Source: Sambucus nigra (lineage: Eukaryota > Streptophyta > Magnoliopsida > Dipsacales > Adoxaceae). From it: a stretch of 64,000 nt of DNA. The stretch spans positions 706,648,456-706,712,455 of the forward strand of contig OX422207.1 in the NCBI GenBank assembly GCA_949130495.1, given 5' to 3'. This document shows positions 1-11,688 of the stretch, in pieces; positions within the stretch are counted from its first letter, which is position 1; every line of letters starts with the position of its first letter. The notes beneath the pieces are model-generated. The model had not been told where the DNA came from and ran no database searches. It saw nothing but the letters and a program-made list of their open reading frames with translations. A program made the position numbers and the translations under genes.

Positions 1-38
<38 letters not shown>
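1..38. repeat. (TA)n microsatellite
   Basis: Uninterrupted TA dinucleotide run at the window edge, so its true length is unknown. It lies inside, or next to, the old LTR that continues to 748. Confidence 0.95.
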
Positions 39-40
<2 letters not shown>

Positions 41-743
41 GAATTAAATCTATGTGTATATAGTGGTTAGGTCATCTACTGTGTAATAATTGTAGATAAC
101 GGTGAATTGGGAAAAGAATTGAAGTAAGTTAATGAATATTTACTGAAGATCTTAATTCATATTAATGAGAAACGATTCATATAAATGAAAAAACATATAA
201 GAATGATAACGTATGGTATGGGAAATACTGGGTTATGATATGGGAATGGAATCATATTATGGAATTGTTAAAGAGGAACCATTAACTAGGAGGTTAATAG
301 GAAACGTTAAGTTTGCACTCTAGTTGAGAGGTGAGAATAGCAAGTGAGAGTTGGATACTAACATGTACATAATAAATTCTTTATTGCACTTGTTAAATAC
401 TTGTTGTTTTCAAAATCATTATCACAATCGGGCTCTGACCTGTTTCCTTGCATATTTTCTTTTCTATTGTATCTTCTATATCAGGTGTCCAGCAGCAGGG
501 ACGCCAACCTTAGTTGATTTTGACGAGCTATGGAGTTTTTCTTAGACGCCTATCTTCATTTGATTCACAGTATTCTCTTAGATAGGACAGGTCTCCCAAA
601 GGATTTCCGTTATCACTTTCTATCGGAGTCATATACTATTGTGTTCGTGTCATTTTAATACATTTGTGATTGTTGGGATTACTGTAATGGATTAATATTA
701 TTTGGGAATATTTATTCCAATTGCATTTAAATTCTTTTGTGTT

Positions 744-748
744 ATCTG
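744..748. repeat. Target site duplication (left) of Element 1: ATCTG
   Basis: ATCTG lies directly before the TGTAAT start of the 5' LTR and is repeated at 11684-11688 directly after the 3' LTR. A 5-bp duplication is normal for Ty3 integrase. Confidence 0.93.
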
Positions 749-3700
749 TGTAATACCCCGTATTTTTATGCTATATTAATTTGGGGATTTATTAAATTTA
801 ATGTGAGTTATTTATTTAATAAAAATTCGGAAATTAATTATGTTATAATTATTAACGTGACCAGAGTTAGTAATTATGGGAAATTTGTTGATTATTACTA
901 ATGAGCAAAGTAATATATATGATATTGGTTATATTGAATGTCATGAGTGAATTAAATGACAATTTCGGAAATTGAAGTCGGGACGTGCTCGTGTCACGTC
1001 GGGACTAATTTTGTTAAATAAAAAGTGAATATTTTATAAGTTGTTCGTATGGTCATTTTGAGTGCGCCAACGCGTCCAGAAGGGTCGATATAGTCACAAA
1101 AGTGTACCCGAGGGTTTAGTTTGGGTCTCGGGGCGTTTTTAGGCCTAATTGGTACCCCGGGAGGGCAATTTAGTCATTTCACCCTTTTGGGTAATGAAAC
1201 CCACGAAATTCAGCAACCTATATCAGCCATTTAGGTTAGTCTTTTAGGGTTAGAATATTCAGAAAACAAGTGACGGCCATAGGAGAGGGAAGGAGGAAGC
1301 TCCAAGGCAATCCAAGGCCCCAAAAGTGTTCCGTTTGCACCACAACCACCACCACCGCGTAGATCGCGAGACGAGGAACGTAGCCATACCAAAATCAGCC
1401 GTGAATCAGAATACCAAAAATCCCAGGCAAGTGTTTAACTTGCTATTTTCGTTGGTGCAAATCTTCATATTAGTTTAGGAATGATTAGGGATGAATTATG
1501 TAGAAGAAAACCCAATTTTGTGATAGGAAAATGCATGTAGATTGATTATATGAAAATTCTGGAATCTTTGCCATGTACAGGAATATAACCCACGAAATTT
1601 TGATGATATATTAGAAGGAAATTCTGGTAAAAATAGATTAGAACCATGATTAAGAAAAACTCTAGGGTTCTTGATGATTAGATGAGATTTTGGGTTAGTT
1701 ATCCATGTTTAATGTTAGATATACACATGCTTTACGTTGAAAACATCTGGTATATTGATATAATGTTAGTAGTAGGATTTTTGGGACATTTAGAATGGAA
1801 AAACATGGTTTTGGATGAAGAAAATTGGTAGAACCCGTAACTACAATTCTGCAGATTTTCGCAGACCTGCTTGATCGATCGATCGAGCCTAGAGCTTCGA
1901 TCGATCGAAGGTTCGATCGATCGAGCCCCAAACCTCGATCGATCGACCCCTCCTGGTAGACTCTTATTTCCTTTGTAAATGATTTAAAAATCGAATTGTC
2001 GTGATATAATTCTTGGGCATTCTTAGTTTAATGATTTGGGAGTCATGGAGGACCAGTAGGGCGTATGAATAAATGTTGGGATCATTAATATTCGACGAGA
2101 ATGGCATTTATGGGATATCTGATTTAGGGTTAGCAAATTGATATATTAAAGGGTGAGGCGCGTAAGAGAGTTACGTTGAAACGTGATAATGACACCTACT
2201 GAATTTCCTACTTGGAAGGATAGAATCCACGAGTGTTACGTAATAAGTGAGAAATCCCTTCGAGGTAAGGTTAGAGATGAAACCTTGTACATAATGCTAA
2301 TAATGTGAAAATTAAGGATAAATGTCGTGATTATGGGTGATGAGAGAAACCTATATTGATATAATGATAAGTGGTATATCTATATGGCTGTGTATATATA
2401 TATTATATACGTGTGAAAAATGTACCCGCGCTACTTGTTATCCCTGAGGTTACCGCGCTGGGACAGTCTTATCTCGATGGGACCTTTATGGGGGATATTG
2501 ACTTGTGCCCTAGAAGATAGATATCCTTGGTACAGGCTATCGGACCGATAGTTCAGACGGTCCTAAGAGACGTGAGGGTATATCTGACCTCTTAGAGACT
2601 TGGAATCTATGCTTCGCCTCAATCTTATTTTGTGTATATATGTTATTACAGTTCGAGAGTGATTTCGAACTTGTACACCCTTAGTGTGAGCGATACGGGG
2701 ATTGGATAGAAGAGTATGCCTACACCATAGTTTGTATGTTGGCGCTGTTAGGATATATATATTATACGAGTGCTTAATATATATCTGAATTGGGGAACTT
2801 AAACTGTTGCTGTAACGTAGTAAGTGAGAAATAATTCTGGACTATAAATTATGAATACTTGTTTTGAGAAAGTATAATATGTCACTGGAAAACTTTATTG
2901 ATTTTTATAAAGTTAAAATGGAGAACTTTGGTTACTAATTGGAACATCCTTTTTAAAATGGAATCATTGAATTGTAAATCTTACGAGTGATATAAGATAA
3001 GTTAAATCATTTAGGAAGACTAGTGCGATAAATGATAAGACAAACCGTTGGGAAGGTTAGTGCGATAGGTGTGCACATTAGAAGAGAGGTGAGATTTTCT
3101 CAAGAGAGTGTCGCACTAATATGTTGTTGCATTGGCCTGTATCAATTTAAATACTTGCTAAACGTATTTTAAATCAAACACACTTTTGGGCTCTGACCCG
3201 TTTCTTTTTCTCTTTCTCTCTCTTGTATGTATATGTATGTATTACAGGTGCCCAGGCACAGGGGCGACTTGCTTAGGATCTCTTGGCAGGAACGCGCTGC
3301 AGCTTAGGTGGGAGTTGCAGGTCACTTGCGTAGACGACTTCCTTTATTGACTCCACTTCTAGCATTCTCATTTATGGGCACGTGTCGCCCTTTCTATTAT
3401 TCCGTTGTTATTGGGACATTTGTATCTCATTTATTTCTAGTACTGTTACTATGGGATTTTATTCAGTAGTTGTGTTACTTTATATTTCGCATGTTGACAT
3501 TCGATTGACGAATGTTTTAAATAAATTGGATTGTGTTCCAGGTTATTGTGGTGTGATTCTTATTTATTGATGTTGTTAATAAAATAAATGATTTTCTTTA
3601 AATAAAATTTGGAAAGTATGTATGAAAATGGTTTTGACACTTAGCTTAATTATTTAGGGTGTTAAATTGGAAAAAAATCTTTTTATCGACAGTGATGCTG

Positions 3701-3778
3701 AGAATGAACCAACTGTTCAGCTTGATTTAATTTAATAAAGGAGTGATCACCTGGTATTTAATTAGGCGGGGTGTCACA
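749..3778 (+). repeat. Element 1 5' LTR (3,030 bp)
   Basis: Begins TGTAATACCCCG and ends GTGTCACA, followed by GG and the PBS. It is near-identical to 8652-11683. Inside are a CpG-palindrome cassette (1873-1946), a conserved 'ggctctgaccc' to 'caggtgcccag' block (about 3188-3265), and a conserved terminal block from 3687 with the shared CGACAGTGATGCT motif. No strong TATA box was found; 'cctatatcag' near 1207 is weak. No protein gene is supported inside it. Confidence 0.93.
1873..1946. repeat. CpG palindrome cassette, TCGATCGATCGA type (5' LTR of Element 1)
   Basis: Four copies of a self-complementary motif lie at 1873-1886, 1896-1909 (a perfect TTCGATCGATCGAA), 1912-1924 and 1935-1946. They are separated by short unrelated spacers. 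The same cassette is kept unchanged in the 3' LTR at 9775-9848. It starts about 1.12 kb into the LTR. Confidence 0.92.
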
Positions 3779-3780
3779 GG

Positions 3781-3792
3781 TGGTATCAGAGC
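3781..3792 (+). promoter_or_regulatory. Primer-binding site (initiator Met tRNA), Element 1
   Basis: TGGTATCAGAGC lies 2 nt after the LTR end. It is complementary to the 3' end of plant initiator-Met tRNA, the usual minus-strand primer of chromoviruses. Confidence 0.93.
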
Positions 3793-3962
3793 ATCAGGTT
3801 CTAGTGTCCATAGGATCTGTACGGCTTATTTCGCTTTCAGCTTAACGTTATTGCTATAGAGCCCTATTTTTAGGATTGTTGTATTCTTGCTTTTACGTTT
3901 AAGTCTTCAGCTATTTGAGATTTAATGATAACTCTAGACTAATAAACTTGTTCACATTTCAG

Positions 3963-5105
3963 ATGCCTCCGAGACGTGCTCCGAAGGATAGACGTGCCCA
4001 GGCCGAGCAGGCAGCAGCTCCGGCACAGGGTACTATGAATGCAAACGAGGTAGCCGCCATTGTTGCTCAGGCGGTGAATGCCGCACTAGCGGTGGTTCAG
4101 CAGGCTCCACCCCAGGTTCAGGCATTGGCGCCAGCACCAGCACAGCTTCCATCTGCATGGGAGAGGGTTCGGGATGCTTTTCAGAAAGCGCATCCCCCTG
4201 AGTTCTCTGGTAGCTCCGAAATTATGACAGTTAGCCAATGGAAGAAAGACATCCAGCGGCATCTCCGTATGTATGAGTGCACTGATGTGCAAAATCAGTT
4301 GTTGGCTTCCTTTAAGCTGGTGGGAGCCGCATTACAGTGGTGGGAGTCCACTACCACTTTGGAGGAGAGGGACACGATCCCTATTCAGTTGTTCTGGGAG
4401 CGATTTGACCGCAAGTATTTTCCACCCGCAGTGCAGACTGAGATGAGGCATAAATTATTAAATCTGAAGCAGGAGAATCTTACTGTAGCTGAGTATGAGG
4501 AGGAGTTCACGAGACTTCTCACCATCGTGCCAGATGAGGCACTAACTGAGAGAAAGAAGGTTATGCTGTTTGTCGACGGGTTAGCTTGGAGGATCCGTCA
4601 GCACCTTATTGGGAATTTATCTCTGAGTACTTTCACTGATGTGCTCAATGCCGCGTTGCTACATTGCCAGGATCACCGCTTCCATCTTCAGGGAAGCAAG
4701 AGAGCAGGAGAGTCCAGCCAGCAGGGCAGGGCTGGGGGTAATAGTGCTAGTGGGGCACCATCTCATGGACAGACTCATCAGGACGAGCAGAGTTCCCATC
4801 AGGGGGACCCTGCTAAGCGATTCCGTTCGGATGATTCTAGGCAGGGATATGGGGGTTTTAGGCAGGGCCATCAGGGCCAGCCTAATCAGCAGGGCCAGCA
4901 GGACCACCACCGACAGCAGGGTCAGCAACAGGGCCAACAGGGCCAACAGCGTACTAATCAGGGCCAACAGGGCCAGTAGCGGGGAGGTAACGGCCAACAG
5001 GGCCGTGGTCAGCAGGGACAGAGGGGAGGAAACTTCAGAGGACGATGTTTTGGGTGAGACAAACATGGCCACAAACGTCAGGATTGTCCTGAGGGTGATA
5101 GGGCC
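3963..5105 (+). pseudogene. gag: Element 1 gag (capsid/nucleocapsid), interrupted
   Basis: Start chosen at ATG 3963 because MPPRR at this spot is also found in Elements 2 and 7. Frame upstream of it (from 3915) has no ATG. A retrotransposon gag domain covers roughly residues 70-240, including the ALQWWES and FDRKYFP stretches. A Gln/Gly-rich linker follows. TAG at 4977-4979, probably from CAG, ends the frame inside that linker. In the same frame, a CCHC zinc knuckle at 5046-5087 reads C-X2-[TGA]-X4-H-X4-C: the second Cys codon has become TGA at 5055-5057. The element therefore lacks a working nucleocapsid knuckle. Gag and pol share one frame here, as is usual for chromoviruses. Confidence 0.88.
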
Positions 5106-5177
5106 CCACAGCAGCAGGGAGCCCGTAATGAGCCACAGAGACCACTTTTTCCACCTGCCCTCCCAGTTCCAGCCCAG

Positions 5178-5720
5178 GTGCCAGCCCTACCAGCCATTCC
5201 AGCAGCTCCAGTGCAGCAGGGGCAATTACAGTATGGACGTGTCTATAACGTCCACCAGGCAGCAGCTCCACAGGCACCACCCGCGATTGAGGGTATGTTT
5301 CCTATCCATGGTACGATGGGTCGGGTTTTGTTTGATACGGGGGCAATACATTGTTTTATAGCTACGCATTTTGCGAAGACCTTAGGGTTGTTAGCCACAG
5401 CAGAGAGCACAGTGACGTGTGTTGACTCACCACTGGGGAGTGGGTCACTTATTTTCTTTATATGTCGGGGAGTGGGGGTAGAGATTGGTAGTTTGGTATT
5501 ACCTACGGACATGTTAGTCTTGTACATGCATGAGCATGATGTGATTATTGGTATGGATTGGCTCGCAGCTTATAGAGCCATGATTGATTGCTTCGGGGGG
5601 AGCATTGTTTTTGCCATTCCGGGGCAAGAGATGTTTGTAGTGGCGATGCCTCGCCCAGAGGGAGGTTCGACCGCTCATTTGTATTACATAGAGGAGGATA
5701 CCTCTAAGGAGGTTGTGATT
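5178..5720 (+). pseudogene. pol (PR): Element 1 aspartic protease domain
   Basis: The active-site triplet reads LFDTGA, with Asp-Thr-Gly at 5334-5342. A second conserved segment, VIIGMDWL, lies about 70 residues later. Retroviral-type proteases act as dimers with one DTG per subunit and cut the Gag-Pol precursor. The domain is intact and in the gag frame. It can only be reached by passing the two stops upstream, at 4977 and 5055. Confidence 0.88.
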
Positions 5721-6430
5721 CCCTTAGATTCGATCCCAGTTGTCAGGGAGTATTCCGATGTTTTCCAGGAGATACCAGGCCTACCCCCCAGTCAAGAGAT
5801 AGACTTTGTTATAGATTTATTGCCAGATACGAGACCTATAGCACGCGCACCATACCGTATGGCTCCGGCAGAGATGCGAGAGCTACGAGATCAGATAAAG
5901 CAACTGTTAGGTCAGGGCTTCATTCATAGGATTACCTCACCTTGGGGCGCTCCGGTCTTGTTTGTAAAGAAGAGAGATGGTTCACTGAGATTGTGTGTGG
6001 ACTAATGGGAGCTGAACAAGGTCACGATACGGAATAATTATCCGTTGCCTCGAATCGATGATCTGTTCGACCAGTTGAGGGGAGAAACTTTCTTTTCGAA
6101 GATAGATCTGAGGTCAGGGTACCATCAGTTAAGTATTAGAGAGCAAGATGTTTCGAAGACTGCCTTCTTGACGAGATATGGGTCCTATGAGTTTAGGGTG
6201 ATGCCGTTCGGACTCACAAATGCTCCAGTCGTTTTCATGGACTTGATGAACCGAGTATTCAGAGAGTTCTTGGATCAGTTTGTCATCATCTTCATAGATG
6301 ACATCTTGATATATTCACATTCCCAGGAGGAGCATGCCGAGCACTTGAGACAGGTTCTTCAGACTCTACGAGAGCATCAGTTGTATGCCAAGTACGAGAA
6401 GTGCGGATTCTGGTTGCGAGAGGTACAGTC
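5720..6430 (+). pseudogene. pol (RT): Element 1 reverse transcriptase, with stop and frameshift
   Basis: The finger region is recognised by YRMAPAEMRELRDQ and SPWGAPVLFVKKRDGSLR. The palm has [19 protein letters not shown] and the catalytic FIDD (6291-6302; the F form of YxDD, normal in Ty3 elements). TAA at 6003-6005 replaces the Tyr expected after CVD. A net -1 frameshift near 6425-6432, within 'gaggtacagtcttgg', moves the reading frame between FWLREVQ and GHVV. RT makes the DNA copy of the element RNA in the virus-like particle. Confidence 0.9.
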
Positions 6431-7126
6431 TTGGGGCATGTTGTTTTTGAGCAGGGAATAGCAGTTGCTCCGAGTAAAGTATCAGCGGTGAGGGAGTGGG
6501 GACAACCCACAACACCGACGGAAGTGCGTAGTTTCTTGGGTTTAGCTGGTTACTACAGGAGATTCAATCGGGGATTCTCCAATATAGCGGGTCCATTGAC
6601 GAATCTGACTTGCAAGGGAGTACCATATGTTTGGGATGACGCTTGTCAGTTGGCCTTCGATGAGCTGAAAGACAAGCTTACTTCAGCGCCAGTCCTTGCG
6701 TTATCGAAGCCAGGTGTGGAGTACCTGGTTTACACCGATGCCTCTTTACGGGGACTTGGGGGAGTACTTCAGCAGGAAGAGAAGGCTATAGATTTTGCCT
6801 CCCGCAATCTTAAGCCGCATGAGAAGAATTACCCCACCCACGACCTGGAGTTAGGAGCGGTCGTTTTTGCATTGAGAATATGGAGGCACTATTTGTTGGG
6901 AGAGAAGTTCCGTTTGTTCACAGACCACAAATCACTGCAGTACCTGTTCACTCAACGAGAGCTGAATATGCGTCAGCGCAGATGGCTAGAGTTTGTGAAG
7001 GACTACCAGTTCGATATACAGTATCATCCGGGAAAGGCCAACGTAGTTGCTGATGCGTTGAGTCGTAGACCGGTAGACGAAGTAGCAGACGTCTGGAAAG
7101 CAAAGTGGAAGGAGTTGGGTCATTAG
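6430..7126 (+). pseudogene. pol (RH): Element 1 RT connection and RNase H
   Basis: Continues in a new frame after the 6430 shift: [11 protein letters not shown] (thumb/connection), then RNase H with YTDAS, the Glu of [20 protein letters not shown] and ADALSRR. These give the acidic residues needed to cleave RNA in RNA:DNA hybrids. TAG at 7124-7126 ends the frame, but the same frame stays readable to about 7213, so this is a point change and not a true terminus. Confidence 0.9.
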
Positions 7127-8030
7127 GAAGTATTGGCACGTTCTTTCATGTCCGTGATGTCAGTCACACCCGATATTGGTACGAGGGTAATACAGGCACA
7201 GACCCGTTTTGCCAAGAGCAGATTGTGCGACTTCTAGCCGAGGGTGCTGAGTCCTACTCTGTTAGTTCTGATGGAGGTTTGCGGTTTAATGGGAGATTGG
7301 TGGTTCCAGAAGGAGCAGAATTACGTCATGCTGTGATGACTCATTCTCATGGGTTCCGATTTGCAGTACATCCGGGAGGCGATAAGATGTACCAGGATAT
7401 GAGGAGGAAATACTGGTGGAGTGGGATGAAGAAGGACATTGCTGAATTCGTGTCCAAGTGTTTTACCGGCCAGCTGGTGAAGGTGGACCATCAGAAACCG
7501 TCAGGGCTGCTTCAGCCATTGGAAGTACCCGCGTGGAAGTGGGAGAGCATTTCCATGGATTTTACTACAGGGTTGTCTACCTCACAGCGGGGCCACGATT
7601 CTATCTGGGTGATTGTATACCGTTTGACCAAGGTGGATCATTTTCTGCCGGTGCGACAGATTATACCACGGGTCAGTATGCTCAGTTGTTCATCGCTGAG
7701 ATTGTCAGATTACACGGAGTGCCCCTGAATATTGTGTCAGATAGGGACAAGATTTTCGTGTCACATTTTTGGGAAAGCTTTCATGAGGCTATGGGTACTG
7801 AGTTGAGGTTGAGTTCAGCTTACCACCCACAGACAGATGGACAGACAGAGCGTATTAATCAGATGTTAGAGGATATGCTACGCATGTGTTTTCTCGATTT
7901 TGGGGGAGGTCTGGAGCCACATCTTCCACTGGTAGAGTTTGCTTATAATAACTCTTATCCGTTCACGATTGGCATGGCTCCATTTGAGGCTTTGTATAGC
8001 AGGCCTTGTCGTTCTCCAACTTGTTCGAAG
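7127..8030 (+). pseudogene. pol (INT): Element 1 integrase with intact DD35E but broken zinc finger
   Basis: An HHCC-type zinc finger is present at about 7340-7480 (HSHGFRFAVHPG... then KCFTGQ). The second Cys is replaced by Gly. The catalytic core has Asp at 7558-7560 (SMDFTTG), Asp at 7740-7742 (VSDRDK) and Glu at 7848-7850 (QTERINQ). The second Asp and the Glu are 36 codons apart, the canonical D-D(35)-E spacing. Net -1 frameshifts lie near 7213-7220 and 7653-7662, and another at about 8015-8025 after CRSPTC. Integrase inserts the cDNA and makes the 5-bp TSD. Confidence 0.9.
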
Positions 8031-8641
8031 TGGGGGATAACAAGTTGCTAGGACCAGAGGTAATTCAGGAGACCTCCGCGAGGATCGAGATGATCAGGAT
8101 TCGTATTCGGGTAGCCCAGGACAGGCAGAAGAGCTACGTCGATGCGAAACGGTTCTTCCGAGAGTTTTGTGTGGGGGACCAAGTGTTATTGCGTGTATCT
8201 CCTATGAAGGGAGTGATGAGGTTCGGGAAGAAGGGGAAGTTGGCTCCGAAGTATGTGGGACTATTTCCCATCATCGAGAGGATTGGGCCGGTTGCATACA
8301 GGTTGGGACTGCCAGAGCATTTACATCGCATCCACGATGTATTCCACATCTCGTCGTTGAGACGATATCTTCGGGATGATATGGCCCATACTCACATTGC
8401 AATAGATGAGATCGACTTACAGCCTGACAGCTCTTACGAGGAGAGACCGGTGGCTATCCTAGACTATAATGAGAGGAAATTGAGGTCGAAGATAGTTCCA
8501 CTTGTGCGGGTCCAGTGGGAGCATCATAATGTGGAGGAATCCACTTGGGAGCGCGAGGCAGATATGCGCGAAAGATATCCAGAGTTGTTTTTACCAGGTA
8601 TGCCTTATTTTCCGAATTTTGGGACGAAATTCCGTTATTAG
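8031..8641 (+). pseudogene. pol (CHD): Element 1 integrase C-terminus and chromodomain
   Basis: Open from about 8030 to the TAG at 8639. It has the GPY/F-like region (KYVGLFPIIERIGPVAYRL), the IHDVFHISSLR segment and a C-terminal chromodomain-like fold at about 8446-8590 (RPVAILDYNERKLRSK, VQWEHHNVEESTWERE). Chromodomains of this family are thought to steer insertion to heterochromatin, which agrees with the nested repeat setting. The stop overlaps the start of the PPT. Confidence 0.88.
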
Positions 8642-8649
8642 GGGGGAAG
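8640..8649 (+). promoter_or_regulatory. Polypurine tract of Element 1
   Basis: AGGGGGGAAG ends 2 nt before the 3' LTR. It would prime plus-strand DNA synthesis. Confidence 0.88.
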
Positions 8650-8651
8650 TA

Positions 8652-11600
8652 TGTAATACCCCGTATTTTTATGCTATATTAATTTGGGGATTTATTAAAT
8701 TTAATGTGAGTTATTTATTTAATAAAAATCCGGAAATTAATTATGTTATAATTATTAACGTGACGAGAGTTAGTAATTATGTGAAATTTGTTGATTATTA
8801 CTAATGAGCAAAGTAATATATATGATATTGGTTATATTGAATGTCATGAGTGAATTAAATGACAATTTCGGAAATTTAAGTCGGGACGTGCTCGTGTCAC
8901 GTCGGGACTAATTTTGTTAAATAAAAAGTGAATATTTTATAAGTTGTTTGTATGGTCGTTTTGAGTGCGCCAACGCATCCGGAAGGGTCAAGATAGTCAG
9001 AAAAGTGTACCCGGGGGTTTAGTTTGGGTCTCGGGGTGTTTTTAGGCCTAATTGGTACCCCGGGAGGGCAATTTAGTCATTTCACCCTTTTGGGTAATTA
9101 AACCCACGAAATTCAGCAACCTATATCAGCCATTTAGGTTAGTCTTTTAGGGTTAGAATATTCAGAAAACAAGTGACGGCCATAGGAGAGAGAAGGAGGA
9201 AGCTCCAAGGCAATCCAAGGCCCCAAAAGTGTTCCGTTTGCACCACAACCACCACCACCGCGTAGATCGCGAGACGAGGAACGCAGCCATACCAAAATCA
9301 GCCGTGAATCAGAATACCAAAAATCCCAGGCAAGTGTTTAACTTGCTATTTTCGTTGGTGCAAATCTTCATATTAGTTTAGGAATGATTAGGGATGAATT
9401 ATGTAGAAGAAAACCCAATTTTGTGATAGGAAAATGCATGTAGATTGATTATATGAAAATTCTGGAATCTTTGCCATGTAGAGGAATATAACCACGAAAT
9501 TTTGATGATATATTAGAAGGAAATTCTGGTAAAAATAGATTAGAACCATGATTAAGAAAAACTCTAGGGTTCTTGATGATTAGATGATATTTTGGGTTAA
9601 TTATCCATGTTTAATGTTAGATATACACATGCTTTACGTTGAAAACATCTGGTATATTGATATAATGTTAGTAGTAGGATTTTTGGGATGTTTAGAATGG
9701 AAAAACATGGTTTTGGATGAAGAAAATTGGTAGAACCCGTAACTACAATTCTGCAGATTTTCGCAGACCTGCTTGATCGATCGATCGAGCCTAGAGCTTC
9801 GATCGATCGAAGGTTCGATCGATCGAGCCCCAAACCTCGATCGATCGACCCCTCCTGGCAGACTCTTATTTCCTTTGTAAATGATTTAAAAATCGAATTG
9901 TCGTGATATAATTCTTGGGCATTATTAGTTTAATGATTTGGGAGTCATGGAGGACCAGTAGGGCGTATGAATAAATGTTGGGATCATTAATATTCGACGA
10001 GAATGGCATTTATGGGATATCTGCTTTAGGGTTAGCAAATTGATATATTAAAGGGTGAGGCGCGTAAGAGAGTTACGTTGAAACGTGATAATGACACCTA
10101 CTGAATTTCCTACTTGGAAGGATAGAATCCACGAGTGTTACGTAATAAGTGAGAAATCCCTTCGAGGTAAGGTTAGAGATGAAACCTTGTACATAATGCT
10201 AATAATGTGAAAATTAAGGATAAATGTCGTGATTATGGGTGATGAGAGAAACCTATATTGATATAATGATAAGTGGTATATCTATATGGTTATGTATATA
10301 TATATTATATACGTGTGAAAAATGTACCCGCGCTACTTGTTATCCCTGAGGTTACCGCGCTGGGACAGTCTTATCTCGATGGGACCTTTATGGGGGATAT
10401 TGACTTGTGCCCTAGAAGATAGATATCCTTGGTACAGGCTATCGGACCGATAGTTCAGACGGTCCTAAGAGACGTGAGGGTATATCCGACCTCTTAGAGA
10501 CTTGGAATCTATGCTTCGCCTCAATCTTGTTTTGTGTATATATGTTATTACAGTTCGAGAGTGATTCCGAACTTGTACTCCCTTAGTGTGAGTGATACGG
10601 GGATTGGATAGAAGAGTATGCCTGCACCATAGTTTGTATGTTGGCGCTGTTAGGATATATATATATTATACAAGTGCTTAATATATATCTGAATTGGGGA
10701 ACTTAAACTGTTGCTGTAACGTAGTAAGTGAGAAATAATTCTGGACTATAAATTATTAATACTTGTTTTGAGAAAGTATAATATGTCACTGGAAAACTTT
10801 ATTGATTTTTATAAAGTTAAAATGGAGAACTTTGGTTACTAATTGGAACATCCTTTTTAAAATGGAATCGTTGAATTGTAAATCTTACGAGTGATATAAG
10901 ATAAGTTAAATCATTTAGGAAGACTAGTGCGATAAATGATAAGACAAACCGTTGGGAAGGTTAGTGCGATAGGTGTGCACATTAGAAGAGAGGTGAGATT
11001 TTCTCAAGAGAGTGTCGCACTAATATGTTGTTACATTGGCCTGTATCAATTTAAATACTTGCTAAACGTATTTTAAATCAAACACACTTTCGGGCTCTGA
11101 CCCGTTTCTTTGTCTCTTTCTCTCTCTTGTATGTATATGTATGTATTACAGGTGCCCAGCCATAGGGGCGACTTGCTTAGGATCTCTTGGCAGGAATGCG
11201 CTGCATCTTAGGTGGGAGTTGCAGGTCACTTGCGTAGAAGGCTTCCTTTATTGACTCCACTTCTAGCATTCTCATTTATTGGGCACGTGTCGCCCTTTCT
11301 ATTATTCCGTTGTTATTGGGACATTTGTATTTCATTTATTTCTAGTACTGTTACTATGGTATTTTATTCAGTAGTTGTGTTACTTTATATTTCGCATGTT
11401 GACATTCGATTGACGAATGTTTTGAATAAATTGGATCGTGTTCCAGGTTGTTGTGGTGTGATTCTTATTTATTGATGTTGTTAATAAAATAAATGATTTT
11501 CTTTAAATAAAATTTGGAAAGTATGTATGAAAATGGTTTTGACACTTAGCTTAATTATTTAGGGTGTTAAATTGGAAAAATTTATTTTTATCGACAGTGA

Positions 11601-11683
11601 TGCTGAGAATGAACCAACTGTTCACCTTGATTTAATTTAATAAAGGAGTGATCGCCCGGTATTTAATTAGGCGGGGTGTCACA
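8652..11683 (+). repeat. Element 1 3' LTR (3,032 bp)
   Basis: TGTAATACCCC to GTGTCACA, paired with 749-3778. It carries the palindrome cassette at 9775-9848 and the terminal block from 11592. Differences from the 5' LTR are mostly scattered point changes and a few 1-2 nt indels. Confidence 0.93.
9775..9848. repeat. CpG palindrome cassette, TCGATCGATCGA type (3' LTR of Element 1)
   Basis: Same four palindromes and spacers as 1873-1946, with no change seen in the palindromes. Confidence 0.92.
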
Positions 11684-11688
11684 ATCTG
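11684..11688. repeat. Target site duplication (right) of Element 1: ATCTG
   Basis: Matches 744-748 exactly. Confidence 0.93.

Larger units (their letters stand above)
1..748 (+). mobile_element. Old chromovirus-type LTR, left part (split by Element 1)
   Basis: This stretch has no coding capacity. It carries the block found near the 3' end of every chromovirus LTR in the window: a 'gggctctgacc' box near 430, a short pyrimidine- and TA-rich gap, then 'caggtgtccagcagcaggga' near 482. The sequence stops at 748, where Element 1 begins. It resumes after Element 1 at 11689 and ends at 11910 with the family terminus 'ggcggggtgttaca'. No PBS follows 11910, so this is a 3' LTR or a solo LTR. Its left end is outside the window. 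It differs clearly from the Element 1 LTRs, so it belongs to a related but separate and older family. Confidence 0.75.
749..11683 (+). mobile_element. Element 1: full-length Ty3 chromovirus (Tekay/Del-like), defective
   Basis: The structure is complete: 5' LTR 749-3778, PBS from 3781, gag-pol 3963-8641, PPT at 8640-8649, 3' LTR 8652-11683, and TSD ATCTG on both sides. The order protease, RT, RNase H, integrase, chromodomain is Ty3/gypsy. The C-terminal chromodomain, MPPRR-type gag start, initiator-Met PBS and long LTRs point to the Tekay/Del lineage. By eye the two LTRs differ at roughly 50-60 of 3,030 positions, about 2%, so insertion is fairly recent. The coding region has at least four stops and four net -1 frameshifts, so this copy cannot make a full polyprotein. 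It inserted into an older chromovirus LTR. Confidence 0.9.

Noticed and set aside
1695..1931. 78-codon minus-strand frame present in both LTRs of Element 1 (also 9597-9833)
   Set aside because: Both copies being open simply reflects recent LTR duplication. It crosses the palindrome cassette and has no protein features.
3781..3792. tRNA-like matches at the PBS sites (also 19842, 23174, 39521, 50130, 60956)
   Set aside because: Only the 3' terminal 12 nt match; no cloverleaf is present. They are primer-binding sites.
4639..5361. Long overlapping frames on both strands across the gag linker
   Set aside because: Shadows of the Gln/Gly-rich gag linker in other frames.
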